Positions 1 to 9,638 of a stretch of DNA of 64,000 nucleotides are shown here, one piece after another. Location: contig NZ_JAODTZ010000024.1 of the NCBI RefSeq assembly GCF_025399795.1, forward strand, positions 82,692 through 146,691, in the 5' to 3' direction. The DNA comes from Streptomyces rhizosphaerihabitans. GTDB taxonomy: Bacteria; Actinomycetota; Actinomycetes; Streptomycetales; Streptomycetaceae. The position numbers and the translations under genes were made by a program. Each line of letters opens with the position of its first letter. The first letter of the stretch is position 1. The notes below the pieces were generated by a model. That model did no database searches and was not told the origin of the DNA. It saw only the letters and a program-made list of their open reading frames with translations.

Positions 1-1
1 C

Positions 2-2515
2 CTGGGCGGCGACCGGCTCGGTACCGTCATGCGGGCCCTGTTCACCGCACATCGGGACTGCCGGTCGCTGGCCGACGAGGTCTGCGAGGAGCTCTACCAA
101 CTCGCCGGGGTCGCCGTCGGCCGCGAACGCCACCGCCTGCTGCGGCTCAAGCGCGCCGTCTTCAACGACCGCTCCCCGGACGCCGCCGACCTGCGGGACA
201 GCTGGCAGACGCCGCTCCCGCCGGCCGTCACCGCCTGGCTGGCCGCCAGCGAACGCGGCCAACTCGCCCGTACCGCACTGGAGGCGGGCCTGCCGGGCTT
301 CCTCGCCGAGGAGCGTGAACGGCTCGCCCAGGCGGTCGGCTCCGAGCCCTTCCAGCTTTCGCTGGCCCTCAACTCCCCCCAGGTGCTCGACGCGGCCCAG
401 CGCTACCGCGCCTCGCCGGGGGCGCTGACCGCCCGTCAGCGCAAGTCCGAGCGCGGACTGCTCCAGCACCTCGCGCGCGCCCTGCTGCGGGTCAGTCCGC
501 TGTCCCGGCTCACCGCCGTCGGCTTCGCCGATTGGTCCGAGGACGGCCGCCGCCTCGACGAGGCCGCCTTCGACCGCCGACGGGCCCACTCCGTACTCAC
601 CCCCGACCGGGCGCTCTTCTCCAGCCTGGTCAACGGCATCGCGGCCCCACCCCGCCCGGGTGAACCCCCCGCCGTCGTCCAGCGCAACGCGATGCTCCGG
701 CGGGAGGGCACCCACATCCGCTTCCAGCACGTCGCGGACGGCCGACGGCGCACCCTGGCGGCCGAGCTCAACGAGCAGCTGACCACCGTGCTGAAGCTCA
801 CCGTCCTCGGCCCGCTGCCGGTCGAGCTGCTGACCGCCGAACTCGCCCGCCGGTTCGCGGTGCCCGAGCCGTATGCCGCCCGACTGGTCACCGCCGCCGT
901 CGACGCGCAGATCCTGGTGGCCGCCCCGGTCCTCGACGAGCAGGCCGCAGACCCGCTGCCGCCCGCCGAGAAGCTGCTCGCCGAGCACCACCCGGAGGCA
1001 GCCGCGACGGTCGCCGCGATCGCCGCCGACCTCGACCTGATGGCCCGGGACTCGGTCGGCGGACGCCGGGCCGCCCTCAGCAGGATCCGCACCGCCGAGA
1101 CCGCGCTCAACGAGCTCAGCACCTGCCCCGCCAGGCTCCAGGTCAACGAGGACTACCTGCTGGAACCCGGCGCCGTCTCGCCCGAGGGCTACCGCGCCGC
1201 ACTGGTCGACCTCGGCCGGGTGACCGCCTTCCAGAGCCTCTTCGACCGGCATCACGAGATCCGCGCCCTGCTCACCCGGGCCTTCACCGACCGCTTCGGC
1301 GTCGGTGCCCGGGTCGACCTGCTCGACCACGCCGACGAACTGGTCACCCTGGTCCGCGGCCGGGAACTCTCACTCACCCGGGCCGACGCCGAGCAGTGGG
1401 GCCCCGCCGACGGTTCGCTGTCCGAGCTGCGCCGCCGGCGCGCCGCCGCCCTCGCCGTCCTCGCCGCCCGGATCCGCGAGGCCGGCTACGACGCCGAGGT
1501 CTCGGTGGACCCCGGCCTGCTCGCCTCGCTCGCGGACGGCCTGCCCGACCGCTTCCGGCTCCCCACCGCGTCGTACGGCCTGCTGGTCCAGCCCGCCGAC
1601 GGTCGGCTGGTGCTGAATGCCTGCTACACCGGGCACGGCCAGCTGGGCACCCGCTTCCTCGGCGCTCAGGCCGAGCTCGGCAGTGACGTCGCCTCCCGGA
1701 TCGCCCGCCGGATCCAGCACCGGTTCGGCTCCGACGGCGTCCGGCTGGTCGAGGACCACGGACTGCACCGGGCCAACATCAACCACCGGATGCGGCTGCT
1801 GGACGAGACCTTCACTCCGGAGGACTGGCTCGGAGTCACGCTGGCCCACGACTCGGTCGCCGACCGGCTCGATCTGCTCGACCGGGACGGGCAGCCGGTC
1901 CGGGTGATGTCGCTGGGCATGAAGTGGGTCGAACTCCAGCCCACGCCGCTCACCCTGGCCGTCTGGCTGTACGACACAGGCCGGGTCGCCTTCGACCCGA
2001 TCGGGCAGCTGCACACCCGGCGACGCGACCTCGACGGCGGCACCGTCCGCTACCCCCGGCTGGTCGCCGGGGACGTGGTGCTTCAGCGCCGCCGCTGGTA
2101 CCCGGGGGACGACCTCCCGTCCATGACGGCCGGCGAGCCGGAGGACGAGGCCGCCCACCTGATCGCCATGACGCGCTGGCGCGCCACGCACGACATACCC
2201 GAGGAGATCGTCATGAAGACCCCGCTCGGCATGCCGGCCGGCCAGAGGCTGTCCGGCGACGCCGCCGCAGCGGCGCTCACCCGCTACCTCAAGACACGCA
2301 GCCGGGAGAAGCCCCAGTACCTGGACCTGGGCAGCGCGCTGATGGTGCGGGTGCTGCCGAAGTTCCTGGAGCGCCGGAGCGCCGGGTTCTTCGAGGAGGC
2401 CCTGCCCGGGGTGCGCGGCGGGGTCACGGCCGGCGAATGGCTGCTGGAGTACGACATGGTGCACGGCCCGGGCTCCGAGCAGCCGCAGGCCGCGTCCGCC
2501 GGGGAGGGCAAGTGA
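2..2515 (+). CDS. Split LanB, tRNA-Glu-dependent dehydratase N-terminal (glutamylation) protein, 5' end outside window
   Basis: This is a stand-alone lantibiotic dehydratase N-terminal protein. In the family it transfers glutamate from glutamyl-tRNA to Ser/Thr of a RiPP precursor before elimination to dehydroalanine/dehydrobutyrine. The motif SPLSRLTAVGFADW, near residue 160 counted from the ATG at 29, is the LanB SP-xSR-xT block. The long Arg-rich body and the C-terminal ALMVRVLPKFLERR stretch also fit. The frame is open from base 2 and the N-terminal start of a LanB is missing, so the true start is probably upstream of the window; the ATG at 29 is only an internal candidate. The elimination domain is absent here and is found as a separate gene at 7747. 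Its stop overlaps the next start (GTGA), so it is co-translated with the following azole genes. Confidence 0.88.
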   Translation: MGGDRLGTVMRALFTAHRDCRSLADEVCEELYQLAGVAVGRERHRLLRLKRAVFNDRSPDAADLRDSWQTPLPPAVTAWLAASERGQLARTALEAGLPGFLAEERERLAQAVGSEPFQLSLALNSPQVLDAAQRYRASPGALTARQRKSERGLLQHLARALLRVSPLSRLTAVGFADWSEDGRRLDEAAFDRRRAHSVLTPDRALFSSLVNGIAAPPRPGEPPAVVQRNAMLRREGTHIRFQHVADGRRRTLAAELNEQLTTVLKLTVLGPLPVELLTAELARRFAVPEPYAARLVTAAVDAQILVAAPVLDEQAADPLPPAEKLLAEHHPEAAATVAAIAADLDLMARDSVGGRRAALSRIRTAETALNELSTCPARLQVNEDYLLEPGAVSPEGYRAALVDLGRVTAFQSLFDRHHEIRALLTRAFTDRFGVGARVDLLDHADELVTLVRGRELSLTRADAEQWGPADGSLSELRRRRAAALAVLAARIREAGYDAEVSVDPGLLASLADGLPDRFRLPTASYGLLVQPADGRLVLNACYTGHGQLGTRFLGAQAELGSDVASRIARRIQHRFGSDGVRLVEDHGLHRANINHRMRLLDETFTPEDWLGVTLAHDSVADRLDLLDRDGQPVRVMSLGMKWVELQPTPLTLAVWLYDTGRVAFDPIGQLHTRRRDLDGGTVRYPRLVAGDVVLQRRRWYPGDDLPSMTAGEPEDEAAHLIAMTRWRATHDIPEEIVMKTPLGMPAGQRLSGDAAAAALTRYLKTRSREKPQYLDLGSALMVRVLPKFLERRSAGFFEEALPGVRGGVTAGEWLLEYDMVHGPGSEQPQAASAGEGK

Positions 2516-4245
2516 GGGTCAAACTGCGCCCCGGTACGCACTTCGCACCCGTCCGGCAGGGCGTGCACGTCGCCCGGGACGGCGAGTCCTTCGTCCTCGC
2601 GGGGCCGCCGACGCTGTACACCGTCCTGGACAGTCGGCTGGCGGAACTCAGCGACGGCACAGACGTCGACGCCCTCGTCGCGGCCTTCGGGAGCGAGTCC
2701 GCCCGCCCGGCCCTCGACCGGATCCTGCGCACCCTGGTGGACCGGGACGTCCTGCTCGACCTGGACGCGCTGACCACCCCGGCACCCGACGGGGCCACCG
2801 CGGCCCGCTACGCCGAGACGCTCGCCTACCTGGAAGCCCACAGCCCGGACCCCTACGGGGACTTCGCGCGGCTCCGGGGCGCGCGGGTGCGCGTGCTGGG
2901 GAGCGGACCCGCCGCCGAGACGGCGGCGCGGTCGCTGCGGCGCCACGGGGTGGCGGACACGGTCGCCTTCTCCGACGGCTTCGAACCGGTGGATCCGGGC
3001 TGGGCGGTGCTGATCACGGATCACGAGCACCCGTCCGGCCCGCCCGCGGCACTGCCGCCCGGCACCCGGGTGGTCGCCGTGCACGCCGGGGAGCACGTGG
3101 CCCTGGTGGCCGAGCTGGACGACGCCACCGGGACGGCCGCCTTCGAAGCGGCCGTCCACCGCGCGGCGGCCTGGGTGGCCGGGGACCCCGAGGCCGGTGC
3201 GCCGCGCCCGCTCAGCGCGGTCCTCGCCGGAGCGCTGGCGGCCCGCGCCGTCCTGGCCGGCCTCACCGATCTCGACCGATCCCCCCGGAGGGCCACGGTG
3301 ATCCACGGCCGGCAGCTCCGGACCACCCGCATTCCCCTCCCGGACGGCCCTGCCGCGCAGGACGGGCCGGCCGGTGACCATGTCCCGGCTGCGGCCGGGC
3401 CCCCGTCGGCACCCGCAGGGTCACTCGGGACGTCCGGGGACGGCGAAGGACTCGGCGTCCCGGTGCTGCCGACGGAGAACGCCGATCCGCCGGGGACCGA
3501 GGAGTTGCTGACGGCCTGGACTCCGCTGACGACCCGTTGGACCGGGCTGGTGCGGCGCGGGCGTGACCTGGACCTGGACCAGCTGCCGCTCTGCCTGGAG
3601 ACCGTCGAACTGCTCACCGGTCCGGCCCCCGCCCGGGCCGCCGGGTGGGGGCCGGACCGCGCTGCCGCCGGCGTCGGCGCGCTGCTGGCCGCGGCGCGCC
3701 GGCTTGCCGGGCCCGACGGCGCCGCCGGGACGACCGAGGGGCGCTGGCTGCTCGACGGTCTGCTGCGTCAGCTCGGCGCCGAACTCCTGCTCGGCCGTCC
3801 GGGCGACCGGATCGGATGGGACGGACTCGGCAGCACCGAAGGCCGGACGCTGTTCGGCCTCCTGGAGTCCTGGTTCGGCCGCACGGTGGATCTGACGCAT
3901 CGTCAGTGTCCGGTGTCCGACTGGTCGTTGGTGACGGTCACGGAGCAGGACGGGACGGTGGCCGCGACCGAATGGGGCGAGACCCCGTCCACCGCGACCC
4001 GGTCGGCCCTCGCCGCCGCCGTCGCCCGTGCCCAGGCCGACCCCGAGGTGCGCGGGCTGCTCGCCGAACAGCCGGTCGGCACCAGCGTGTTGGAGACCTG
4101 CTCGGTGACCGCGGTGCGGCTGGCCCTGAACCGCCTCGGCACCGAACCGGCCGTCCGGGGCCGTACCGTCCGCGCCCGGCGACTGACCCACGACCCGGTC
4201 ACCGGACAACTCCCGCTCCACTGCGGGCCGGTGCGGCTCTCATGA
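2512..4245 (+). CDS. Ocin-ThiF-like F protein, RiPP leader-peptide recognition partner of YcaO
   Basis: This 577-residue protein starts at GTG 2512, whose first bases overlap the preceding stop. The first 85 or so residues (RPGTHFAPVRQGVHVARDG onward) look like a PqqD-type winged-helix leader-recognition element. A nucleotide-fold-like stretch follows (VRVLGSGPAAETAARSLRRHG, residues about 125-145) that resembles an E1/ThiF remnant. The C-terminal half is typical of F proteins in thiopeptide and goadsporin-type clusters. By family knowledge such proteins bind the leader peptide and activate a YcaO cyclodehydratase supplied in trans, and the YcaO gene follows with an ATGA overlap. I see no catalytic adenylation motif. 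The family call rests on context and the N-terminal fold pattern more than on a diagnostic residue. Confidence 0.8.
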   Translation: MRVKLRPGTHFAPVRQGVHVARDGESFVLAGPPTLYTVLDSRLAELSDGTDVDALVAAFGSESARPALDRILRTLVDRDVLLDLDALTTPAPDGATAARYAETLAYLEAHSPDPYGDFARLRGARVRVLGSGPAAETAARSLRRHGVADTVAFSDGFEPVDPGWAVLITDHEHPSGPPAALPPGTRVVAVHAGEHVALVAELDDATGTAAFEAAVHRAAAWVAGDPEAGAPRPLSAVLAGALAARAVLAGLTDLDRSPRRATVIHGRQLRTTRIPLPDGPAAQDGPAGDHVPAAAGPPSAPAGSLGTSGDGEGLGVPVLPTENADPPGTEELLTAWTPLTTRWTGLVRRGRDLDLDQLPLCLETVELLTGPAPARAAGWGPDRAAAGVGALLAAARRLAGPDGAAGTTEGRWLLDGLLRQLGAELLLGRPGDRIGWDGLGSTEGRTLFGLLESWFGRTVDLTHRQCPVSDWSLVTVTEQDGTVAATEWGETPSTATRSALAAAVARAQADPEVRGLLAEQPVGTSVLETCSVTAVRLALNRLGTEPAVRGRTVRARRLTHDPVTGQLPLHCGPVRLS

Positions 4246-6209
4246 CCGAGGACACCACGGTGGCGGAAACCCCCGGACAGCCGTCGGCGACCGGGCCCCG
4301 GATCGGCCCCGGTGCGCCGGGCTCCTGGGACTGGCGGACCTGGGCCGAGCGACTGGACGGCTGCGTGCTGACCGCCCATGGCGAGCTTGATCTGGACTGG
4401 GAACGCCGGGCGATGGCCGCCGCCCGTGCCACCGGCAAGGATCTGCTGTCCGTCCGGATCGGCGCCACCGAGATCCAGATCGGACCACGCTGGACCCCGG
4501 ACGGCGCCCTGGCCTGCCCGGGCTGCGCCGCCGCCGCCGACACCTACCGCCGCTGGGACGCCGAGAAGCGCCCCGAGAGCGACCGGCGCGAACGCGAGCA
4601 GGCAGCCGCCCACCGGGGCGAACCCGACGCGCGCACCCCCGCCCCCGGTCGGGCGGTCCCCGTGCCGCCGTGGCTGGAGGAGGTGGTCGGTGCGGTGCTC
4701 ACGGCGGAAGCCGCGCCCGGGCCCGGTGAGCTGGTGGTCGTCTCGCGGACCGGCGTGGTCGCCCGGCACCGGGTGATGCGGACCTTCCGGTGCCGCCTGT
4801 GCGGGGGCGGCCCGCCGCTGCTGGCCTCGGCCGCCGACGGGCCGCCGGCCCTGCCACGGCCGGTGCCGCGTCCGACCACGGCCGAGGTACCGACCCGGCA
4901 GAGTTCGGCGCCCTTCGGGATGGACCCGGACCGGATGCGGGCCGCGTTCGCGGATCCCCGCTTCGGCCCGGTGGTGCGGATCACCCGCTACGCGTCGGGC
5001 GGCTTCCCGGTGAGCGAGGTCGACGTACTGGCGGGGACACCGTCCGGTCTCGGCCGGGGGATGCGGTTCCGCGAGGCCGAGGCGGTCGGCATGTACGAGG
5101 CGATGGAGCGCCAGGCCGGCTACCCGCACGCGGCGACCGTCGTCCCCGACGTGCCCCACCGGGAGCTCGGTGCTCTCGCGCTCGACCCGGCGATCCTCGG
5201 CGGCTACACCGACCGCCAACTCGCCTCCCCGCTGAGCAAGGTGCGGCGGTACACCGAGGACACCCCGCTGGACTGGGTGTGGGCCCGGCCACTGACCGGC
5301 GGCGAACCCCGCCTGGTCCCGGCCGAGATCGGCTTCTACCGGTACGGCTACCGGATCAGGGCGGCGGAGGGGGAGATCCGGCGCGGCGCCTTCCTGGAAT
5401 CCTCCAGCGGCTGCGCCCTCGGCGGCGGCTTCGAGGAGGCGGCCCTGCACTCGCTGCTCGAACTCGCCGAGCGGGACGCCTTCTTGCAGGCCTGGCACCT
5501 CGCCCGCCCGCTGCCCGCCGTCGATCCTGCCACCGTCCGCGACCGCCAGTCGCGGCTGCTGCTCAGGACGGCCGAGAAGCACGGCTACGACGTCCACCTG
5601 CTGGTCGCCACCGCCGACATCCCGGTGCCCGCGGTCTGGGCGCTGGCGGTGCGGCGCGACGGGGGTCTGCCGGCCACCTTCAGCACGGCCGGCTGCCACC
5701 CGGATCCCGAGCAGGCGGTGCGCTCGGCGCTGTGGGAGCTGGCCCAGTTGGTGACGGGCGGGCTGAACTGGGATCCGAAGCCGCTGGAGCCGCTGATCGA
5801 CGACCCCTGGCAGGTGGAGGAGTTGGCGCAGCACTGGCGCCGCTACACGTTCCCCGAACTGCTGCCTCGGGTCGAACGGGTGCTCGGCGGCCCGGTGCTG
5901 CCGCTGGCGGACGCCTTCGGCGGCTGGCCGCGGCCGTTGATCCGCGCGGCGGGCGGTGACGTGACCGGCGCGCTGGAGTACGTGCTCGACCTCTACCGGG
6001 CGGCCGGGCTCGGCACCGTGCTGGCTGTCGAGCAGTCCACCCCCGATCACTCCGCGCTCGGCATGTCGGTGGTCAAGTGCGTGGTGCCCGGCATCCTGCC
6101 GATGTGCTTCGGGCAGGCACACCAACGCCTGTCCGGCCTCGACCGGTTGCTCTCGCGGCTCGACGCGGATCCGGCCGACCTGCCCCTCGACCCCCACCCC
6201 TTCCCATGA
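4242..6209 (+). CDS. YcaO-domain azoline-forming cyclodehydratase
   Basis: This 655-residue enzyme converts Cys/Ser/Thr of a precursor to thiazolines/oxazolines with ATP. The N-terminal 200 residues carry the IGPRWTP..ACPGC block and a second CRLC pair (Cys near residues 91, 94, 184 and 187), which together look like the structural zinc site of the cyclodehydratase leader-binding module. The YcaO core follows: FREAEAVGMYEAMERQ near residue 285, SSGCALGGGFEEAALHSLLE near 390, and LAERDAF. The extreme C terminus ends PHPFP, matching the PxPxP tail of azoline-forming YcaO proteins. It is coupled by 4-nt overlaps to the F protein upstream and the dehydrogenase downstream. The proline-rich tail favours azoline formation over thioamidation. 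Confidence 0.93.
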   Translation: MTEDTTVAETPGQPSATGPRIGPGAPGSWDWRTWAERLDGCVLTAHGELDLDWERRAMAAARATGKDLLSVRIGATEIQIGPRWTPDGALACPGCAAAADTYRRWDAEKRPESDRREREQAAAHRGEPDARTPAPGRAVPVPPWLEEVVGAVLTAEAAPGPGELVVVSRTGVVARHRVMRTFRCRLCGGGPPLLASAADGPPALPRPVPRPTTAEVPTRQSSAPFGMDPDRMRAAFADPRFGPVVRITRYASGGFPVSEVDVLAGTPSGLGRGMRFREAEAVGMYEAMERQAGYPHAATVVPDVPHRELGALALDPAILGGYTDRQLASPLSKVRRYTEDTPLDWVWARPLTGGEPRLVPAEIGFYRYGYRIRAAEGEIRRGAFLESSSGCALGGGFEEAALHSLLELAERDAFLQAWHLARPLPAVDPATVRDRQSRLLLRTAEKHGYDVHLLVATADIPVPAVWALAVRRDGGLPATFSTAGCHPDPEQAVRSALWELAQLVTGGLNWDPKPLEPLIDDPWQVEELAQHWRRYTFPELLPRVERVLGGPVLPLADAFGGWPRPLIRAAGGDVTGALEYVLDLYRAAGLGTVLAVEQSTPDHSALGMSVVKCVVPGILPMCFGQAHQRLSGLDRLLSRLDADPADLPLDPHPFP

Positions 6210-7750
6210 CCGCATCCGCAGCCGCAGCCGCAGCCGCAGCCACCCGACCCGGTGCGCCGACCCTGGCCGACGTCCGCCGCTTCGCCTTCCGGCAGGGCCC
6301 CGGCAAGGGGCACCTCGGCGAACAGCACATGGTGGACGACGGGGCCCCCACCACCAGCGCCCTGCCGCCCCGGTGGGCCCGCTCGTCCACCGGCGTGCCA
6401 CTGCCGCTCGGCACCCACGAGCTGCTGGCCGCCACCTCGTACCCCGGACCCCGCGAGCCCGGGACCGTCGCGGCGCCGACCCCGCGCGACCGGCTCGGGC
6501 ACCTGCTGACCACCGCCTTCGGCCTGCAGCGCCGCGAGCCCTCGCACCGCTACGCCGACCACCGTTCGGTCGCCTCCGGGCGGGCGAAGTACCCGGTGCA
6601 CGCCTTCCTCGCCCAGGGGTCGGCGGTCCGCTATCTCGACGTGTACCGGCACGCGCTGGTGGACGTGACGCCGCCCGAGGGAGCGGCCGCGATGACGGGG
6701 GACGGGACATCGGTGCTGCTGGCCGCCCGCTACAGCGACCTGCCCGCCGCCTACGGCCGGATGCGGTACGCCGTCACCGAGGTCGAACTCGGGGTCAACC
6801 TGCGGTCGTTGTGCGTGGCGGCGGACCTGCTCGGGGTGGAGGCCCGGCTCGCGCTGGACGGCGGGAGCACCACCGAGGCCGAGGCCGTGGTCCGCTCGGC
6901 CGGTCCCGGCACCTGGTCCGCCCCGCTGGCCGTCCGGCTCGGTGGCCTCGGCCCGGTCGGGCCGAGCACGGTGCTGCCCAGCCCGGCCGGCAGCGAGTCG
7001 GACCACCGCGACTCCCTGCTGGAGCCGGATGATCCGTCGGTCCGGGACATGGCCGCCGTCAGTGCCCTGCGTCACGGCCTGCCGCCAGGGCCGCCGCCAC
7101 CGGCCCGTGGGCTGCCCGAGGACGGCCCGGCCTACGGCACCGACTGGGCGGAGGTGCTGTGGAACCGCACCTCCGGTCGGATGCCGGACCGGTTGTACGG
7201 CTTCGCGCTGCGGCCCGCCGAGGTCTCCGCCGACTGCCTCGCCGATCTGCTGGCGTGGGCCGACCGGCCCCCGCCGGACCGCCTGCTGACCGAGGTCGCC
7301 GACCGGGTCCGACTGAGCGTGGCCCTGCAACGGGTCGGCGGTCTGCCGACCGGCATCCACCGAGTCGAGGGCAGGGAACTGACGCCCGGTCCGGTCCGGC
7401 CCAGGATCATGGCCGCGCTCCAGCCCGGATTCGCCCAGCAGCCCTCGCCGAACACCGACTCCGGGATGCGCCACGCAGCGATGGTCTGGGTCCACTCCGT
7501 CGACGTCGACGCGCTGCTCGACGACTTCGGTCCGTCGGCCCTCGGCCTGCTCCAGCTCTGCCTGGGCTGGAGCGTGCACGGCCTCTGCCTGGCGGCGGCC
7601 GCGCACGGGCTGGTCGCCCGCCCGGCGCGCTCCTTCGTCGAGTACCACGTGCAGCCCCTGTTCGGCCTACGCCGCGAGGAGACCCCGGTGTTCATGACCG
7701 TCTGCGGGACGTCCCGCTTCACCGAACCGATGCTGGACCTGCGCACATGA
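6206..7750 (+). CDS. SagB-type FMN-dependent azoline dehydrogenase
   Basis: This 514-residue protein probably oxidises azolines to aromatic azoles with FMN. The diagnostic part is near residues 170-215 (LLAARYSDLPAAYGRMRYAV then VELGVNLRSLCVAADLLGVE), the nitroreductase-like core of SagB/thiopeptide dehydrogenases. A second half (FALRPAEVSADCLADLLAWA onward) suggests a degenerate repeat of the nitroreductase fold, as in longer members. The start ATG overlaps the YcaO stop (ATGA). The first residues include a run of alanines encoded by a GCAGCC repeat at 6214-6241, likely a replication-slippage tract. It sits between the YcaO and the SpaB_C gene, as in thiopeptide-type operons. Confidence 0.83.
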   Translation: MTASAAAAAAAATRPGAPTLADVRRFAFRQGPGKGHLGEQHMVDDGAPTTSALPPRWARSSTGVPLPLGTHELLAATSYPGPREPGTVAAPTPRDRLGHLLTTAFGLQRREPSHRYADHRSVASGRAKYPVHAFLAQGSAVRYLDVYRHALVDVTPPEGAAAMTGDGTSVLLAARYSDLPAAYGRMRYAVTEVELGVNLRSLCVAADLLGVEARLALDGGSTTEAEAVVRSAGPGTWSAPLAVRLGGLGPVGPSTVLPSPAGSESDHRDSLLEPDDPSVRDMAAVSALRHGLPPGPPPPARGLPEDGPAYGTDWAEVLWNRTSGRMPDRLYGFALRPAEVSADCLADLLAWADRPPPDRLLTEVADRVRLSVALQRVGGLPTGIHRVEGRELTPGPVRPRIMAALQPGFAQQPSPNTDSGMRHAAMVWVHSVDVDALLDDFGPSALGLLQLCLGWSVHGLCLAAAAHGLVARPARSFVEYHVQPLFGLRREETPVFMTVCGTSRFTEPMLDLRT

Positions 7751-8697
7751 GGACACCCGACGCCCGGGGCCGATGGCGCAGTTGGCACCTGCACGCGGGC
7801 TCGCTGCGACCCGCCGCGCTGGAGAACCTGCTGCTCCGAGCCGTGGTTCCGGTGGTCGAGGAGCACGTGGCCGGTCAGGGGCCGGGCGACCCGCCCCGGC
7901 CCTGGTTCTTCCTCCGCTACTGGCAGGGCGGTCCGCATCTGCGACTGCGGATCGCCGACCTCGGCGATCCGGCGGCCACCCGGATCACCGCAGAGCTGAC
8001 CGCCCGGACGAACGCCGTCAACGCCGAGCTGCCGCCCGAGGACCGGATCACCGCCGCCTCGTACCGGCAGGCCGCACGGCCGCTCGCCGACCTCGGCGAG
8101 GGTGGCCACGCACTCGACCTCGGCGAGTTGCTGCCGCCGGGTGTCCACCCGGCGGTGTACGAGCCGGAGATCCGGCGCTACGGCGGGCCCGGACAGATGG
8201 CGCTCAGCGAGGAGTTGTTCCATGCCTCCAGCGTGGTGGCACTGCGCGCCTGCCGGGCCCGCCCGGGACACGGCCGCAGCGTCGCGGACGGGTTGGAGGC
8301 GATGGCCGCGACCCTGTCGGCCTGGCCCGGCGACCAGCCGGCACTGCTGCGCGCGGTGCGGGACGGCTGGGCGGAGTGGTCCGGCGGGCCGGGCCGGGGA
8401 GAAGCCGCCGAACGCTTCGCCCGCGGTGTCGCCGAGCAGGCCGACCGGCTGCGAGCGAGCGCGGGGGCGCTGGCCGCCCTGGCCGACGGCGCCCCGTCCC
8501 GCTGGAGTGCCTGGACGACCAGGCTCCGGCCGGCCGCCGAACTGTGGACCGAGTCCCACGGCACCCCCGGCGCCGGCCGGATCCTCGGCTCCCAACTCCA
8601 CATGACCCAGAACCGGCTGGGTGTCGGCGCGGGCCGCGAGGGCATGATGGCCGCGATCCTGCTGGACCTCCTCCAGCAGCACGGCGGTGCATCTTGA
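7747..8697 (+). CDS. Thiopeptide-type SpaB_C protein (LanB elimination domain or cycloaddition relative)
   Basis: This 316-residue stand-alone protein matches the C-terminal domain of LanB enzymes: it opens WRSWHLHAGSLRPAALE, then has WFFLRYWQGGPHLRLRI near residue 57, and ends with GSQLHMTQNRLGV. In split LanB systems this domain eliminates glutamate to give Dha/Dhb. A homologous but catalytically distinct family makes the central pyridine of thiopeptides by formal [4+2] cycloaddition. Only one such gene is visible here. Because the cluster also has a glutamylation protein with no elimination domain, elimination is the simpler assignment. Its ATG overlaps the dehydrogenase stop. Confidence 0.85.
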   Translation: MRTPDARGRWRSWHLHAGSLRPAALENLLLRAVVPVVEEHVAGQGPGDPPRPWFFLRYWQGGPHLRLRIADLGDPAATRITAELTARTNAVNAELPPEDRITAASYRQAARPLADLGEGGHALDLGELLPPGVHPAVYEPEIRRYGGPGQMALSEELFHASSVVALRACRARPGHGRSVADGLEAMAATLSAWPGDQPALLRAVRDGWAEWSGGPGRGEAAERFARGVAEQADRLRASAGALAALADGAPSRWSAWTTRLRPAAELWTESHGTPGAGRILGSQLHMTQNRLGVGAGREGMMAAILLDLLQQHGGAS

Positions 8698-8723
8698 CGC
8701 AACGTCGACCGAGTGGGCGTGCG

Positions 8724-9638
8724 GTGATCGAACTCGTCGACGTGCACAAGCACTTCGGCGAGGTCACGGCGGTCGACGGCCTGAACCTGCGGGTCGAAGC
8801 CGGCGAGGTGGTCGCCTTCCTCGGACCGAACGGCGCGGGCAAGTCCACCACCATCGACCTGCTGCTGGGCCTGGCCAGGCCCGACTCGGGCACCGTCCGG
8901 GTCTGCGGCCGCCTCCCCGTGGACGCGGTCCGGCACGGCCTGGTGGCCGCCGCGCTGCAGAGCGGCGGCCTGCTGCGCGACTTCACGGTCGCCGAGACCG
9001 TCCGGTACGTCTCCTCCGTGTACCCGAAGGCCAGACCGGTCGACCAGGTGCTGGAAGTGGCCGGGCTGACGTCGATCGCCGGACGACGGGTCGGCAAGTG
9101 CTCCGGCGGCGAGCAGCAACGGCTCCGCTTCGCGCTGGCCTTGCTGCCGGAACCTCAGTTGCTGGTCCTCGACGAGCCGACCACCGGCATGGACGTCGAG
9201 GCCCGGCAGGACTTCTGGAAGGCGGTCCGCCGCGATGCGGAACGCGGCCGGGCCGTGCTGTTCGCCACCCACTACCTCGACGAGGCCGATGCACACGCCG
9301 ACCGGATCGTGGTCGTACGGGAAGGCGTCGTGGTGGCCGACGGCCCGGCGGCGAAGATCAAGAACCTGGCGACCGGTCGCCGGATCCGGGTGCTCTGGCC
9401 CGGAGCCGAGCCGGCGACCGTCCAAGCCCTGCCCGGCGTGGACTCCGCGGAGGTGCACGGCGATTCGGTAATGCTGCGCACCCGCGACTCCGACCGGGTC
9501 GCCCGCCATCTGCTGAACCACACCGCCGCCCGGGACCTGGAGATCACCGCCACCCTGGAGTCGGCCTTCGTGGCACTGACCGGCCGCGGCTCCTCCCGGT
9601 CGCCCGCCGGCGCCCCCGACCCCGAGGAGCGCGGATGA
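8724..9638 (+). CDS. ABC transporter ATP-binding subunit (DrrA-like)
   Basis: This is the ATPase of an ABC exporter that probably secretes or gives immunity to the cluster's peptide. Visible motifs are Walker A GPNGAGKST (residue about 34), the signature CSGGEQQRL, Walker B LLVLDEPTTGMD and the switch histidine in FATHYLDEAD. GTG 8724 gives the family-typical start VIELVDVHKHFG. A TTG at 8694 would instead overlap the preceding stop (TTGA), matching the overlap pattern of the operon, and would add ten residues; I cannot decide between them. The C-terminal 80 residues have the extra domain seen in DrrA-type drug exporters. The permease follows with an ATGA overlap. Confidence 0.9.
   Translation: MIELVDVHKHFGEVTAVDGLNLRVEAGEVVAFLGPNGAGKSTTIDLLLGLARPDSGTVRVCGRLPVDAVRHGLVAAALQSGGLLRDFTVAETVRYVSSVYPKARPVDQVLEVAGLTSIAGRRVGKCSGGEQQRLRFALALLPEPQLLVLDEPTTGMDVEARQDFWKAVRRDAERGRAVLFATHYLDEADAHADRIVVVREGVVVADGPAAKIKNLATGRRIRVLWPGAEPATVQALPGVDSAEVHGDSVMLRTRDSDRVARHLLNHTAARDLEITATLESAFVALTGRGSSRSPAGAPDPEERG

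Noticed and set aside
3903..6710. 935-codon minus-strand open frame opposite the YcaO gene
   Set aside because: It is a codon-bias shadow of the YcaO and dehydrogenase genes with no recognisable domains.
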